NCBI GenBank assembly: GCA_036381125.1 | Contig: DASVDK010000138.1 | Coordinates: 1 to 19,132 of the forward strand | Reading direction: 5' to 3' | DNA length: 19,132 nucleotides | DNA from: DASVDK01 sp036381125 [NCBI: Thermodesulfobacteriota bacterium] | Lineage (GTDB): Bacteria; DASVDK01 | Shown here: piece after piece, positions 7,865 to 15,531 of the stretch | Layout: every line of letters starts with the position of its first letter | Numbering within the stretch: position 1 is the stretch's first letter | Program-made: the position numbers and the translations under genes | Notes under the pieces: model-generated | Database searches by the model: none | The model's input: only the letters and a program-made list of their open reading frames with translations | What the model was told of the DNA's origin: nothing

Positions 7865-7998
7865 GGCGGATCCCTCCCCGGGGTGGTGGCCGATCACATG
7901 CGAGCAGGATACCGATGGCCGGTAGCGATATCTCCGAGCCGCGGCTTGCGCGCGCGTCTTCGTCGCCGCATCATGTCGGCTTCGCGCCGGAGACACCC

Positions 7999-9645
7999 GT
8001 GACGTTTCTCGCCTTCCTGCTCCGCGCCTCCTGGCGCACCGTGGTCCTCGCCGTGGCCGCCGCGCTCGTGAGCGGCGCCGGCAGCGCCGGCCTGGTGGCC
8101 CTGAGCAACGCCGCGCTCGCCCGGTACGGTCGCGCGCCGACCGCCTTCCTGGCCGCCTTCGTGGCGCTCGCACTGGTCGTGCTCGTGGCCCGCACCGCCT
8201 CGCGCGTCATCCTCGTCCACCTGACGCAGCGGTCGATCTTCGACCTGCAGGTCGGCATCGCGCGCCGGATCCTCGCGGCGCCGTACCGGCGGCTCGAGGA
8301 GGCGGGCAGTGCGCGGCTCCTCGCGGCGCTCACCGACGACGTGCAGGCGATCGGCGAGGCGCTGCCGGCGGTCCCGATCTTCGCCACGAACGTCGCCACC
8401 GTCGCCGGGGTCCTGATCTACCTCGGCTGGCTCGCCTGGCCGGTGCTCCTCGCCGTGCTCGGCGTGGTGGCCGTGGGCGCCCTCGGCTTCCGGTTCGTCG
8501 CGGAGGCCGCCATGCGCGCGTTCGAGCGCGCCCGGGAGGAGCGCGACGGCCTCTTCGCGCACTTCCGGGCCCTCACCGAGGGGCTCAAGGAGCTGAAGCT
8601 CGGCGCCGCCCGGCGCGCGGCCTTCATGGCCGACGTGCTCGAGCCGGCGGCCGAGGCGTACCGCCGGCGCGTGACGCGCGGCCGCACGCTCTACACGAGC
8701 GCGAGCGGCGCCACCCAGGCGCTCTACTTCACGGTGCTGGGCCTCCTCGTCTTCGCCCTGCCGGTCGCGACCGACCTGCCGCAGGAGACGGCGACCGGCT
8801 TCGTGCTCGGCTTCTTCTTCATCCTGTCGCCGCTCGACGAGATCATGGACTGGTCGCCCCTCATCTCGCGCGCCGACGTGGCTGTGCGCAAGCTCGACGC
8901 GCTCGGCCTGTCGCTCGCCGAGGCGGCGGAGCCCGACCCCGTCCCGACGACCCGCCCGCGCGCCGTGCGGATCGACCTCGTCGGCGTCACCCACCGGTAC
9001 GCGCGCGAGGGCGAGGAGCGGACCTTCACGCTCGGCCCCGTGGACCTCGCCGTCCGCTCGGGCGAGCTGCTCTTCCTCGTCGGCGGCAACGGCAGCGGCA
9101 AGACGACGCTTGCCAAGCTCCTCACCGGCCTCTACGCGCCCGAGACGGGCGAGGTGCGGCTCGACGGCGAGCCGGTGACCGAAGAGACCCGGCCGGCCTA
9201 CCGGGAGCTCTTCGCGGCGGTCTTCTCCGACGGCTTCCTGTTCGACCGGCTCCTCGGCCTCGCCTCGCCCGACCTCGACGCGCGCGCCCGCGACTACCTC
9301 CGCCGCCTCGAGCTGGACCACAAGGTGACGATCGAGGGCGGGGTCCTGTCGACCACGGCACTCTCGCAAGGCCAGCGCAAGCGACTCGCGCTGCTGGCCG
9401 CCTACCTCGAGGACCGGCCCGCCTACCTCTTCGACGAGTGGGCCTCCGACCAGGACCCGGTGTTCAAGGCGGTCTTCTACCGGCAGATCCTGCCCGACCT
9501 CAAGCGGCGGGGGAAGGCCGTCGTCGTCATCAGCCACGACGACCGTTACTACGACGCGGCCGACCGGGTGGTGAAGCTCGAGTCGGGCCGGATCGTCGCC
9601 GAGACCCGGCCGTCGGTAGCCGGGCGGTCGCGACTGGACGGCTGA
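7999..9645 (+). CDS. Cyclic-peptide-type ABC exporter (SyrD/PvdE-like), fused TMD-NBD
   Basis: This is a 548-residue half-transporter. The first ~300 residues hold six predicted membrane helices, and the nucleotide-binding domain follows. Walker A GGNGSGKT is at about 362-369, signature LSQGQ at 455-459, Walker B YLFDEW at 476-481 and the H-loop His at 513 (VISHDD). The run WASDQDP after Walker B and the SHDDRYYDAADR stretch are hallmarks of the SyrD/PvdE cyclic-peptide or siderophore-precursor exporter family, and the length is typical. No peptide synthetase or siderophore gene is visible here, so the cargo is unknown. I prefer GTG 7999 (GGAG at 7989-7992, six bases upstream). It aligns with the family start, and the alternative ATG 7915 would add 28 residues with atypically AT-rich third positions. 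Confidence 0.85.
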   Translation: MTFLAFLLRASWRTVVLAVAAALVSGAGSAGLVALSNAALARYGRAPTAFLAAFVALALVVLVARTASRVILVHLTQRSIFDLQVGIARRILAAPYRRLEEAGSARLLAALTDDVQAIGEALPAVPIFATNVATVAGVLIYLGWLAWPVLLAVLGVVAVGALGFRFVAEAAMRAFERAREERDGLFAHFRALTEGLKELKLGAARRAAFMADVLEPAAEAYRRRVTRGRTLYTSASGATQALYFTVLGLLVFALPVATDLPQETATGFVLGFFFILSPLDEIMDWSPLISRADVAVRKLDALGLSLAEAAEPDPVPTTRPRAVRIDLVGVTHRYAREGEERTFTLGPVDLAVRSGELLFLVGGNGSGKTTLAKLLTGLYAPETGEVRLDGEPVTEETRPAYRELFAAVFSDGFLFDRLLGLASPDLDARARDYLRRLELDHKVTIEGGVLSTTALSQGQRKRLALLAAYLEDRPAYLFDEWASDQDPVFKAVFYRQILPDLKRRGKAVVVISHDDRYYDAADRVVKLESGRIVAETRPSVAGRSRLDG

Positions 9646-9701
9646 CGGCGCCCCGCTTCTGTGCGACACTTTCCAATCGGGTCGAGATCGCTCCGTGAAC
9701 C

Positions 9702-9719
9702 GCGGGCCCCGGGGTCCGC
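9702..9719. repeat. GC-rich dyad just upstream of the regulator's ribosome-binding site
   Basis: GCGGGCCCC and GGGGTCCGC form an 18-base palindrome with one G-T mismatch, ending one base before the AAGGAGG at 9721-9727. It could be an autoregulatory operator or an mRNA hairpin controlling access to the ribosome-binding site. In DNA this GC-rich a chance palindrome is also possible. Confidence 0.35.
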
Positions 9720-9740
9720 CAAGGAGGCGGAGACCCACCA

Positions 9741-12707
9741 ATGGCGCGCACGCCGCCGGTCGTCAGGACCGCGCGGGCCGAGCTGGTCGGCCGAAGCGAG
9801 CCGATGGAGGCGCTCGCGCGGGCGTTCGACCGGGCGGCGGGAGGCGAGGTTCTGGCGGCGGCGGTCTCGGGCGAGCCCGGGATCGGCAAGAGCCGCCTGA
9901 TCGCGGACTTCTCCGCCCTCGCGCGGCGGCGCCGCGCGCGCGTGCTCAGCGGAAGCGGCTACGAGGCCGAGGGGATCCCGCCCTACCGACCGCTGATCGA
10001 GGCGCTGCGCCCCCTGCTCGCCCTTCCGGTCGCGCAGCTTCGCCGGGCCCTCGGTCTCGCGGCCGGTGACCTCTCGCACTGGTTCCCCGAGCTGGTCGAC
10101 CGCCTCGGCCCGCTGCCGCCGAGCTATCGGCTGCCGGAGGCCGAGGGGCGCCTGCGCCTCTTCGACGCGGTCGTCGCCCTCGTCACGACCGCGGCCCGCA
10201 GCGTCCCGGTCGTCCTCGTGGTGGACGACGTCCAGTGGGCCGACGCCGCCGCGCTCGACCTCCTGGGGTTCCTCGCGCGGCGTGCCGCGGGTGCGCGATT
10301 GCTCGTCGTCCTCGCGCACCGGGACGCCGCCCTCGACGGCGCGGCGCCGCTCGCCCGCCTCCTCGACGACCTCAACCGCGAGCGCCGCCTCGTGCGCGTG
10401 CCCCTTCGCCGCCTGTCGCTCGAGGAGACGGCCCTGCTCGCCGAGCGCCTTCTCGGCGGCCCTGTGAGCCCCGGGCTGTCGAGCCGCCTCTTCGAGCAGA
10501 GCGAGGGGAACCCCTTCTTCGTCGAGGAGTGCCTCCACTTTCTGGTCGAGGAGGGACGGCTTCGCGAAGGGGCGTCCGGGTGGACCTTCGACGGCGGGAC
10601 GTCGTCCTGGCTGCCGCCGAGCCTGCGGGCGACGATCCTGCGCCGAACGGCGCGGCTGCCGCCCGGGGTACTGGCCGCCCTCGAGGCGGCCGCCGCGGCC
10701 GGCCGGCGCATCCGGCCCGCCGTCCTCGCGCCGGCCGCGGGGCTGCCCGAGCCGGCGCTCGACGGCCGCCTCGCCGAGGCCGCGCGCGCCGGCCTGCTGA
10801 CGCGCGAGCCGGGCGGCGACTGGCGCTTCGCCCACGACAAGATCCGCGAGGTGATCTACGCCGAGGTGCCCCCGACTCGCCGGCGCGAGCTGCACGGGCG
10901 CCTCGCACGCTCGCTCGAGCGCCGCAAGCGTGCCGGACACCGCGTGCCGACGGCCGAGCTGGCGTTCCACTACGGCCTCGCGGGCGACGCGCGCCGGGGC
11001 ATCGCCTGCGCGCTCGACGCGGCCCGCGACGCGGCGGCCGCGCACGCGTACGCGGACGCCGCGGCGCACTACGGCATGGCCATCGAGCTCCTCGCGGACG
11101 CGCCGCGCGGCCCCGGCATCCCGGACGAGGGGGACATCCGGCTCGAGCTCGCCGACGCCCTGACCGCAGCCGGCGACCTCAAGGGCGCGCTGGCGAGCCT
11201 CGAGCGGGCGCTCGCGCTCGCCGAGGCCGGCAGGGATCGGGCGGCGTGCGGCCGGGCCCTTCACCGCATCGGGATCGTCCACGCCCGCCAGGAATCGCTC
11301 GACCGGGCGCTCGCCGACCTCGGCCTCGCGCTCGAGGCGTGGGCGGGGAGCCGGACCCCGGAGGTGGTCGAGGTGCACGTGCGGCTCGCGCACATCCACG
11401 CGACCGGCAAGGCGAGTTACGTGGAGGGCGAGCGGCACGCCCGCGCGGCGGTAGCCCTCGCGGCGCGACTGCGCGACCGGCGGCTGCGGGCCGTCGCCGC
11501 CGTCGCCCTCGCCACGGTCGTCAGCCGCGCGAACGACCTGCGCGTGGGCGAGCGCCTCCTCCGGGACGCGCTCGCCCTGGCCGCCGAGGCCGACGATCCG
11601 GTGACCGCCGCCGAGGCATCGGCGCAGCTCGCCGTCGTCGCCTACTGGCAGGGGCGGGTCGGCGCGTCGCGCGATGCGGCGCTGCGGCGCGAGGCGTTCG
11701 CCCTGCGCTCGGGCGACGTCTATCAGCTCCGTCACGTCCATGGCTGGCTGGCGTTCCTCGCGGCCTCGCGCGGAGAGTGGGACGAGGCCGACCGGTGGCT
11801 CGATCGGGCCGAGCCGATCCTCGACCGGCTCGAGAGCCCCGAGCCGAGGGCCTTCCAGACGAAGCTGCGGGGGATCGTCCTCTTCCAGCAGGGCCGGTTC
11901 GCGGAGGCGCTCGCGCACTTCGACGCCGCCATGCGGGAGTTCCGCCGGATGGATCCCGGCGTCCTCGTCTGGTACCTCGGCTGGCTCGTGCTGGCGCGGC
12001 TCGAACTCGGCCGCGCCGAGGAGGCGCAGGCCTCGATCGCCGAGCTGTCGGCGCTCGTCGAGCGGATGCCGGCGGGCGGCCTGCCCCGGGCGCCGGCGCT
12101 CAACTTCCTCGGCATCGCGGCCGCGCGGCTGGGCGACCGGACGCGGGCGGAGGCCGCCTACGCCCGGCTTCGCGCCTACGCGGGGCAGCAGCATTACGTC
12201 CTCTGCGACCGCGTGCTCGGGATGCTGGCCGCGGCGCTGGGCCGGGTGGACGCGGCCGCGGAGCACTTCGAGCGCGCCGCCGCCCTGGCGCGGCGCGAGG
12301 GGATCCGGCCGGAGCTGGCGTGCACGCGGCTCGAGTCGGGCCGGGCAAGGCTCGCTCGCGCGGGCGGGGCCGATCGCGACCGCGCGGTTGCCGACCTCGG
12401 CGAGGGGCTCGCGCTCGCGACGGCGCTCGGCATGGCCGCGGCCGAGCGGGACGCGCGCGCGCTCATCGGGCGCGCCGGGGCCGACGGCCCCGCGGCCGCG
12501 CGACCGCGGGTGACGCTGAGCCCGCGCCAGCTCGAGGTGCTGCGGCTCGTGGCCGAGGGGCGCTCGAACCGGGGGATCGCCGAGGCGCTCGACGTGAGCG
12601 AGAAGACCGTCGTCAACCACGTCACGGCCCTCTTCAACCGCCTCGGCGTCGACAACCGCGCCGCCGCGACCGCCTTCGCCTTCCGCCACCGGCTCCTGCC
12701 CGACTAG
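9741..12707 (+). CDS. Large ATP-binding LuxR-family transcriptional regulator (AAA/STAND, TPR-like middle, C-terminal HTH)
   Basis: This 988-residue protein has three recognisable parts. An N-terminal AAA_16/STAND NTPase module (residues ~14-250) has Walker A GEPGIGKS at 44-51 and Walker B VVLVVDDVQWAD with Asp at 162-163. A long Ala/Leu/Arg-rich helical middle (about 380-900) has the periodic A-x-x-x-Y/L-A pattern of TPR repeats. The LuxR/GerE helix-turn-helix is at about 924-975 (LSPRQLEVLRLVAEG, then NRGIAEALDVSEKTVVNHV). This architecture is that of MalT/LAL-type activators, which bind an inducer and ATP and oligomerise on DNA. AAGGAGGCGGAG precedes the ATG at 9741. The inducer and targets are unknown. 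Candidates are the flanking exporter and the downstream small-protein/methyltransferase pair. The protein should be cytoplasmic. Confidence 0.92.
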   Translation: MARTPPVVRTARAELVGRSEPMEALARAFDRAAGGEVLAAAVSGEPGIGKSRLIADFSALARRRRARVLSGSGYEAEGIPPYRPLIEALRPLLALPVAQLRRALGLAAGDLSHWFPELVDRLGPLPPSYRLPEAEGRLRLFDAVVALVTTAARSVPVVLVVDDVQWADAAALDLLGFLARRAAGARLLVVLAHRDAALDGAAPLARLLDDLNRERRLVRVPLRRLSLEETALLAERLLGGPVSPGLSSRLFEQSEGNPFFVEECLHFLVEEGRLREGASGWTFDGGTSSWLPPSLRATILRRTARLPPGVLAALEAAAAAGRRIRPAVLAPAAGLPEPALDGRLAEAARAGLLTREPGGDWRFAHDKIREVIYAEVPPTRRRELHGRLARSLERRKRAGHRVPTAELAFHYGLAGDARRGIACALDAARDAAAAHAYADAAAHYGMAIELLADAPRGPGIPDEGDIRLELADALTAAGDLKGALASLERALALAEAGRDRAACGRALHRIGIVHARQESLDRALADLGLALEAWAGSRTPEVVEVHVRLAHIHATGKASYVEGERHARAAVALAARLRDRRLRAVAAVALATVVSRANDLRVGERLLRDALALAAEADDPVTAAEASAQLAVVAYWQGRVGASRDAALRREAFALRSGDVYQLRHVHGWLAFLAASRGEWDEADRWLDRAEPILDRLESPEPRAFQTKLRGIVLFQQGRFAEALAHFDAAMREFRRMDPGVLVWYLGWLVLARLELGRAEEAQASIAELSALVERMPAGGLPRAPALNFLGIAAARLGDRTRAEAAYARLRAYAGQQHYVLCDRVLGMLAAALGRVDAAAEHFERAAALARREGIRPELACTRLESGRARLARAGGADRDRAVADLGEGLALATALGMAAAERDARALIGRAGADGPAAARPRVTLSPRQLEVLRLVAEGRSNRGIAEALDVSEKTVVNHVTALFNRLGVDNRAAATAFAFRHRLLPD

Positions 12708-12714
12708 GGAGAAC

Positions 12715-12755
12715 CTCCCAGGGCCGGCCGCCGAGAAAAATATCGCGCCTGGGAG
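12715..12755. promoter_or_regulatory. 8-bp inverted repeat flanking an AT-rich core, upstream of the small gene
   Basis: CTCCCAGG (12715-12722) and CCTGGGAG (12748-12755) are exact reverse complements, 33 bases apart start to start, roughly three helical turns. Between them lies GAGAAAAATATCG, the most AT-rich stretch nearby. The arrangement looks like two operator half-sites around a promoter core for the gene starting at 12800. I see no good -35 element, so promoter status is inference. A T-run is absent, which argues against an intrinsic terminator of the regulator gene. Confidence 0.35.
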
Positions 12756-12799
12756 CTTCCCCCGATTCGCCCGTCCCTCCGGCGTCGTACAACGCCTCC

Positions 12800-13051
12800 A
12801 TGCCCAGGTTCATCGCCCGCTGGACGCTTTCGCCCGGCACCTCGCTCGACGCCCTGACCGGGACGCCGCTCAGGCAGCCGGCGCTGGAGTACGCGCACTA
12901 CTGGAACCTCAGCGCGGGGGTGGTGGTGGCGGTGTTCGACGCGCCGGACGAGGCGACCGTCCGGTCCGCCCTCGCCGCGAGGCCGCCCGAGGCGCTCCAC
13001 CGGGTGGAGTTCGAGTACGACCGGATCACCAGCGAGATGAGGCGGATCTGA
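12800..13051 (+). CDS. Small conserved-looking hypothetical protein, possibly dimeric alpha/beta-barrel fold
   Basis: This 83-residue protein starts at ATG 12800 (MPRFIARWTLSPG) and ends EYDRITSEMRRI. I do not recognise a named family with confidence. The order is strand (FIARWTL), helix-like segment, strand (YWNLSAGVVVAVFDAP), helix (DEATVRSALAARP) and strand (ALHRVEFEYDRI). That order is what small ferredoxin-like dimeric alpha/beta-barrel proteins such as EthD/DUF4242/GYD-type domains look like. Codon third positions are nearly all G or C, as in neighbouring real genes, which supports coding. No clear Shine-Dalgarno is visible. It sits 35 bases upstream of a methyltransferase on the same strand, so the two may be co-transcribed. 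It has no signal peptide or membrane segment. Confidence 0.65.
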   Translation: MPRFIARWTLSPGTSLDALTGTPLRQPALEYAHYWNLSAGVVVAVFDAPDEATVRSALAARPPEALHRVEFEYDRITSEMRRI

Positions 13052-13086
13052 CGGACGAGCGCCGGCAGGCGCCAGGGAGCCCCACC

Positions 13087-14154
13087 ATGAGCACTACCAT
13101 GGCGATCGATCAGGCGAAGCTGAACGCGTTCCTCGGTACGGCGGTCGGCGACATCGGCGCGGCGATGAGCGCCGCGCTGGTCCTGATCGGCGACAAGCTC
13201 GGCCTCTACAAGGCGATGGCCGACGGCGAGCCGATCACGCCGGCCGAGCTGGCACGGAAGACCGTGACCGCGGAGCGGTACATTCGGGAGTGGCTGGCCA
13301 ACCAGGCGGCCGGCGGCTACGTCGAGTACGACGCGGCCGCCGGGACGTATCGCCTCCCGCCGGAGCAGGCGGCCGCGCTGGCCGACGAGTCGAGTCCGGC
13401 CTTCCTGCCGGGCGCCTTCCAGGTGATCTCGGCGGCGTTCAAGGCCGAGCCGCGCATCGCGGAGAACTTCCGTACCGGCCGCGGCCTCGATTGGGGCGAG
13501 CACGACCAGGTCCTCTTCGAGGGCACGGAGCGGTTCTTCCGGCCGAACTACGTCGGCAACCTCGTCGGCTCGTGGATCCCTGCGCTCGACGGCGTCGAGG
13601 CCAGGCTGAAGGCGGGCGCCACGGTGGCCGACGTGGGCTGCGGCTTCGGCGCCTCGACCCTCCTCATGGCCCGGGCCTACCCGAACTCGCGCTTCCACGG
13701 GTTCGACTACCACGCCCCGTCGATCGCCGCGGCCCGGGAGCGGGCCCGGGAGGCGGGCGTCGCCGACCGGGTGACCTTCGAGGTCGCGCACGCCACCGAC
13801 TTCCCCGGGCGGGGGTACGACCTGATCGCCTACTTCGACTGCCTGCACGACATGGCCGACCCGGTCGGCGCGGCGCGTCACACCCGCCAGGCGCTCGCCG
13901 GCGACGGGACCTGGATGCTCGTCGAGCCCTTCGCGGGCGACCGCGTGGAGCAGAACCTGAACCCGGTGGGTCGGGTCTATTACGCGGCCTCCACGATGAT
14001 CTGCGTGCCGGTGTCGCTCGCGGGCGACGGCCCGGCCCTCGGCGCCCAGGCAGGCGAGGCGCGCCTGCGCGAGATCGCGACCGCCGCCGGCTTCCGCCGC
14101 TTCCGGCGCGCCGCCGAGACCCCCTTCAACATCGTCCTCGAAGCCCGGCCGTAA
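13087..14154 (+). CDS. Class I SAM-dependent methyltransferase with N-terminal winged-helix domain (Rv2258c-like)
   Basis: This 355-residue protein begins at ATG 13087, seven bases after AGGGAG. The N-terminal ~100 residues form a winged-helix-like dimerisation domain with the family pattern DKLGLYKAMADG, TPAELARKT and YIREWLANQAAGGYVEYD, like O-methyltransferases and the Rv2258c group. The Rossmann core has motif I DVGCGFGAS at 182-190, acidic D207 (FHGFDYHAPS) and the post-motif DCLHDM at 251-256. The family modifies small molecules, and the substrate is not evident. The core motif I matches (GCGFG) that of the reverse-strand methyltransferase at 7025-7864, but the proteins are otherwise different in architecture. 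The gene ends ten bases before a REP-like element. An in-frame ATG at 13099 is a weaker alternative start. Confidence 0.87.
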   Translation: MSTTMAIDQAKLNAFLGTAVGDIGAAMSAALVLIGDKLGLYKAMADGEPITPAELARKTVTAERYIREWLANQAAGGYVEYDAAAGTYRLPPEQAAALADESSPAFLPGAFQVISAAFKAEPRIAENFRTGRGLDWGEHDQVLFEGTERFFRPNYVGNLVGSWIPALDGVEARLKAGATVADVGCGFGASTLLMARAYPNSRFHGFDYHAPSIAAARERAREAGVADRVTFEVAHATDFPGRGYDLIAYFDCLHDMADPVGAARHTRQALAGDGTWMLVEPFAGDRVEQNLNPVGRVYYAASTMICVPVSLAGDGPALGAQAGEARLREIATAAGFRRFRRAAETPFNIVLEARP

Positions 14155-14163
14155 CGACACCCG

Positions 14164-14240
14164 GGGGTCAGGTCTTTCCATTTTCCGCGGGGTCAGGTCT
14201 TTCCATTTTCCAGGCTGGAAAACGGAAAGACCTGACCCCG
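14164..14240. repeat. REP-like element: two direct and one inverted copy of a 23-nt unit, forming a long hairpin
   Basis: The unit begins GGGGTCAGGTCTTTCC and ends ATTTTCC. Exact copies occupy 14164-14186 and 14189-14211, a 25-base period. An inverted copy with one mismatch occupies 14217-14239. Copy 2 and the inverted copy pair over 14188-14212 and 14216-14240, about 25 bp with a single A-C mismatch and a three-base GGC loop. The element is far more AT-rich than its surroundings. Its form (short, intergenic, inverted pair plus an extra direct copy) resembles REP/BIME elements mobilised by RAYT transposases, although no transposase is in this window. It could also act as a bidirectional transcription stop between the methyltransferase and the liv operon. 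Confidence 0.75.
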
Positions 14241-14265
14241 ATCCCGAAACAAAACGGCATTGCAA

Positions 14266-14299
14266 ACCGGCACCGGTGGGAAGCCGGTCACGACCGGCT
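14266..14299. promoter_or_regulatory. Pair of dyads upstream of livK (possible operator)
   Basis: ACCGGCACCGGT (14266-14277) and AGCCGGTCACGACCGGCT (14282-14299) are palindromes with 2-base spacers. Both contain CCGGT and ACCGG half-sites. Their centres are 19 bases apart, near two helical turns, and the second ends 23 bases before the livK start. That is a plausible tandem operator position. No promoter -35/-10 pair is evident, and GC-rich palindromes can arise by chance. Confidence 0.35.
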
Positions 14300-14322
14300 G
14301 GGCGTGCGCTAGGATGAGTTCC

Positions 14323-15531
14323 ATGGCGCGTCCGCTCATCCTGGCCCTCGGTGTGGTCGCCCTGCTCGCGGTCGGGCTCGCTCCCGTTCCGGCGTCGGCG
14401 CAGTCGACCATCCGCATCGGCGAGATCAACAGCTACAGCGGGATCCCGGCCTTCACCCTCCCCTACCGCAACGGCGCGCAACTCGCCGTGGAGGAGGTCA
14501 ACGCCGCCGGAGGGGTCCTGGGGCGCAAGCTCGAGGTCCTCTTCCGCGACGACGCCGGCAAGCCGGGCGATGCGGTGACGGCGGCCAACAACCTGGTGGC
14601 GCGCGAGGGGGTGGCGCTCCTCGCCGGGACCTTCTACTCGCACGTGGGCCTGGCCGTGTCGGACTTCGCCAACCAGCGAAAGGTCCTCTTCGTGGCGGCC
14701 GAGCCGCTCACGGACGCGCTCATCTGGGAGAAGGGGAACCGGTACACCTTCCGGCTGCGGCCCGGCACCTACATGCAGGCGGCGATGCTGGTCGAGGAGG
14801 CGGCGAAGCTGCCGGCGAAGCGCTGGGCGACCGTGGCGCCGAACTACGAGTACGGGCAGGCCGCGGTGGCCGCGTTCAGGAAGCTCCTCTCCGAGAAGCG
14901 CCCGGACGTCGAGTGGGTCGCCGAGCAGTGGCCGGCGCTCGGCAAGATCGACGCCGGCGCGACCATCCAGGCGCTCGCCCGGGCGAAGCCCGAGGCGATC
15001 TTCAACGTGACCTTCGGCGGCGACCTCGCGCGGCTCGTCCGCGAGGGACAGACGGTCGGCTTCTTCAAGGGCAAGTCGGTCGTGAGCCTGCTGTCCGGCG
15101 AGCCCGAGTACCTCGACCCGCTCGGCGCCGAGGCGCCGGAGGGCTGGATCGTCACCGGCTACCCCTGGTACGCGATCGACACGCCCGAGCACCGGCGCTT
15201 CGTCACCGCGTACCGCGAGCGGTTCGACGACACGCCGCGGCTTGGCTCGCTCGTCGGCTACAATACCTTCCTCGCCATCGCCGCCGCGTTGCGCAAGGCG
15301 GGGAGCACCGACACCGACGCGCTCGTCGCCGCCATGAAGGGGCTCACCTTCCAGTCGCCGATCGGTCCGATCACCTTCCGCCCGAGCGACCACCAGTCGA
15401 CGATGGGGGCGTTCGTGGGCCGCCTCGCGGTCCGCGACGGCAAGGGCGTGATGGTCGACTGGCGCTACGCCGACGGGGCCCGGTACCTCCCGGACGAGCG
15501 GGCCGCGGCGGCCATGCGGCCGGCCGAGTAG
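14323..15531 (+). CDS. livK: Liv-type ABC transporter periplasmic substrate-binding protein
   Basis: This 402-residue receptor belongs to the Peripla_BP_6 (Leu/Ile/Val-binding) family. I chose ATG 14323 because AGGA at 14311-14314 is eight bases upstream and a signal peptide follows (MARPLILALG to ASA-QS near residue 26). ATG 14314 in frame would add three residues. Family features are the strand opening IRIGEINSYSG, the AVEEVNAAGGVLGRKLEV block, the AAEPLTD segment, an NYEYGQAAVAAF segment in the second lobe and the late GYNTFLAIAAALRKAG helix. The exact ligand is not readable. Such receptors bind branched-chain amino acids but also amides, urea, benzoate-like acids and others. It is the first gene of a four-gene uptake operon; the next gene starts 27 bases downstream, past a GC-rich hairpin. 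Confidence 0.9.
   Translation: MARPLILALGVVALLAVGLAPVPASAQSTIRIGEINSYSGIPAFTLPYRNGAQLAVEEVNAAGGVLGRKLEVLFRDDAGKPGDAVTAANNLVAREGVALLAGTFYSHVGLAVSDFANQRKVLFVAAEPLTDALIWEKGNRYTFRLRPGTYMQAAMLVEEAAKLPAKRWATVAPNYEYGQAAVAAFRKLLSEKRPDVEWVAEQWPALGKIDAGATIQALARAKPEAIFNVTFGGDLARLVREGQTVGFFKGKSVVSLLSGEPEYLDPLGAEAPEGWIVTGYPWYAIDTPEHRRFVTAYRERFDDTPRLGSLVGYNTFLAIAAALRKAGSTDTDALVAAMKGLTFQSPIGPITFRPSDHQSTMGAFVGRLAVRDGKGVMVDWRYADGARYLPDERAAAAMRPAE

Noticed and set aside
9549-12689. A 1046-codon reverse-strand open frame opposite the LuxR-type regulator
   Set aside because: No domain signature. The + strand frame has clear Walker A, Walker B and HTH motifs.
14164-14240. CRISPR array
   Set aside because: Only two direct copies with a 2-base gap, no spacers of normal length, and the third copy is inverted. 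No cas gene is nearby.
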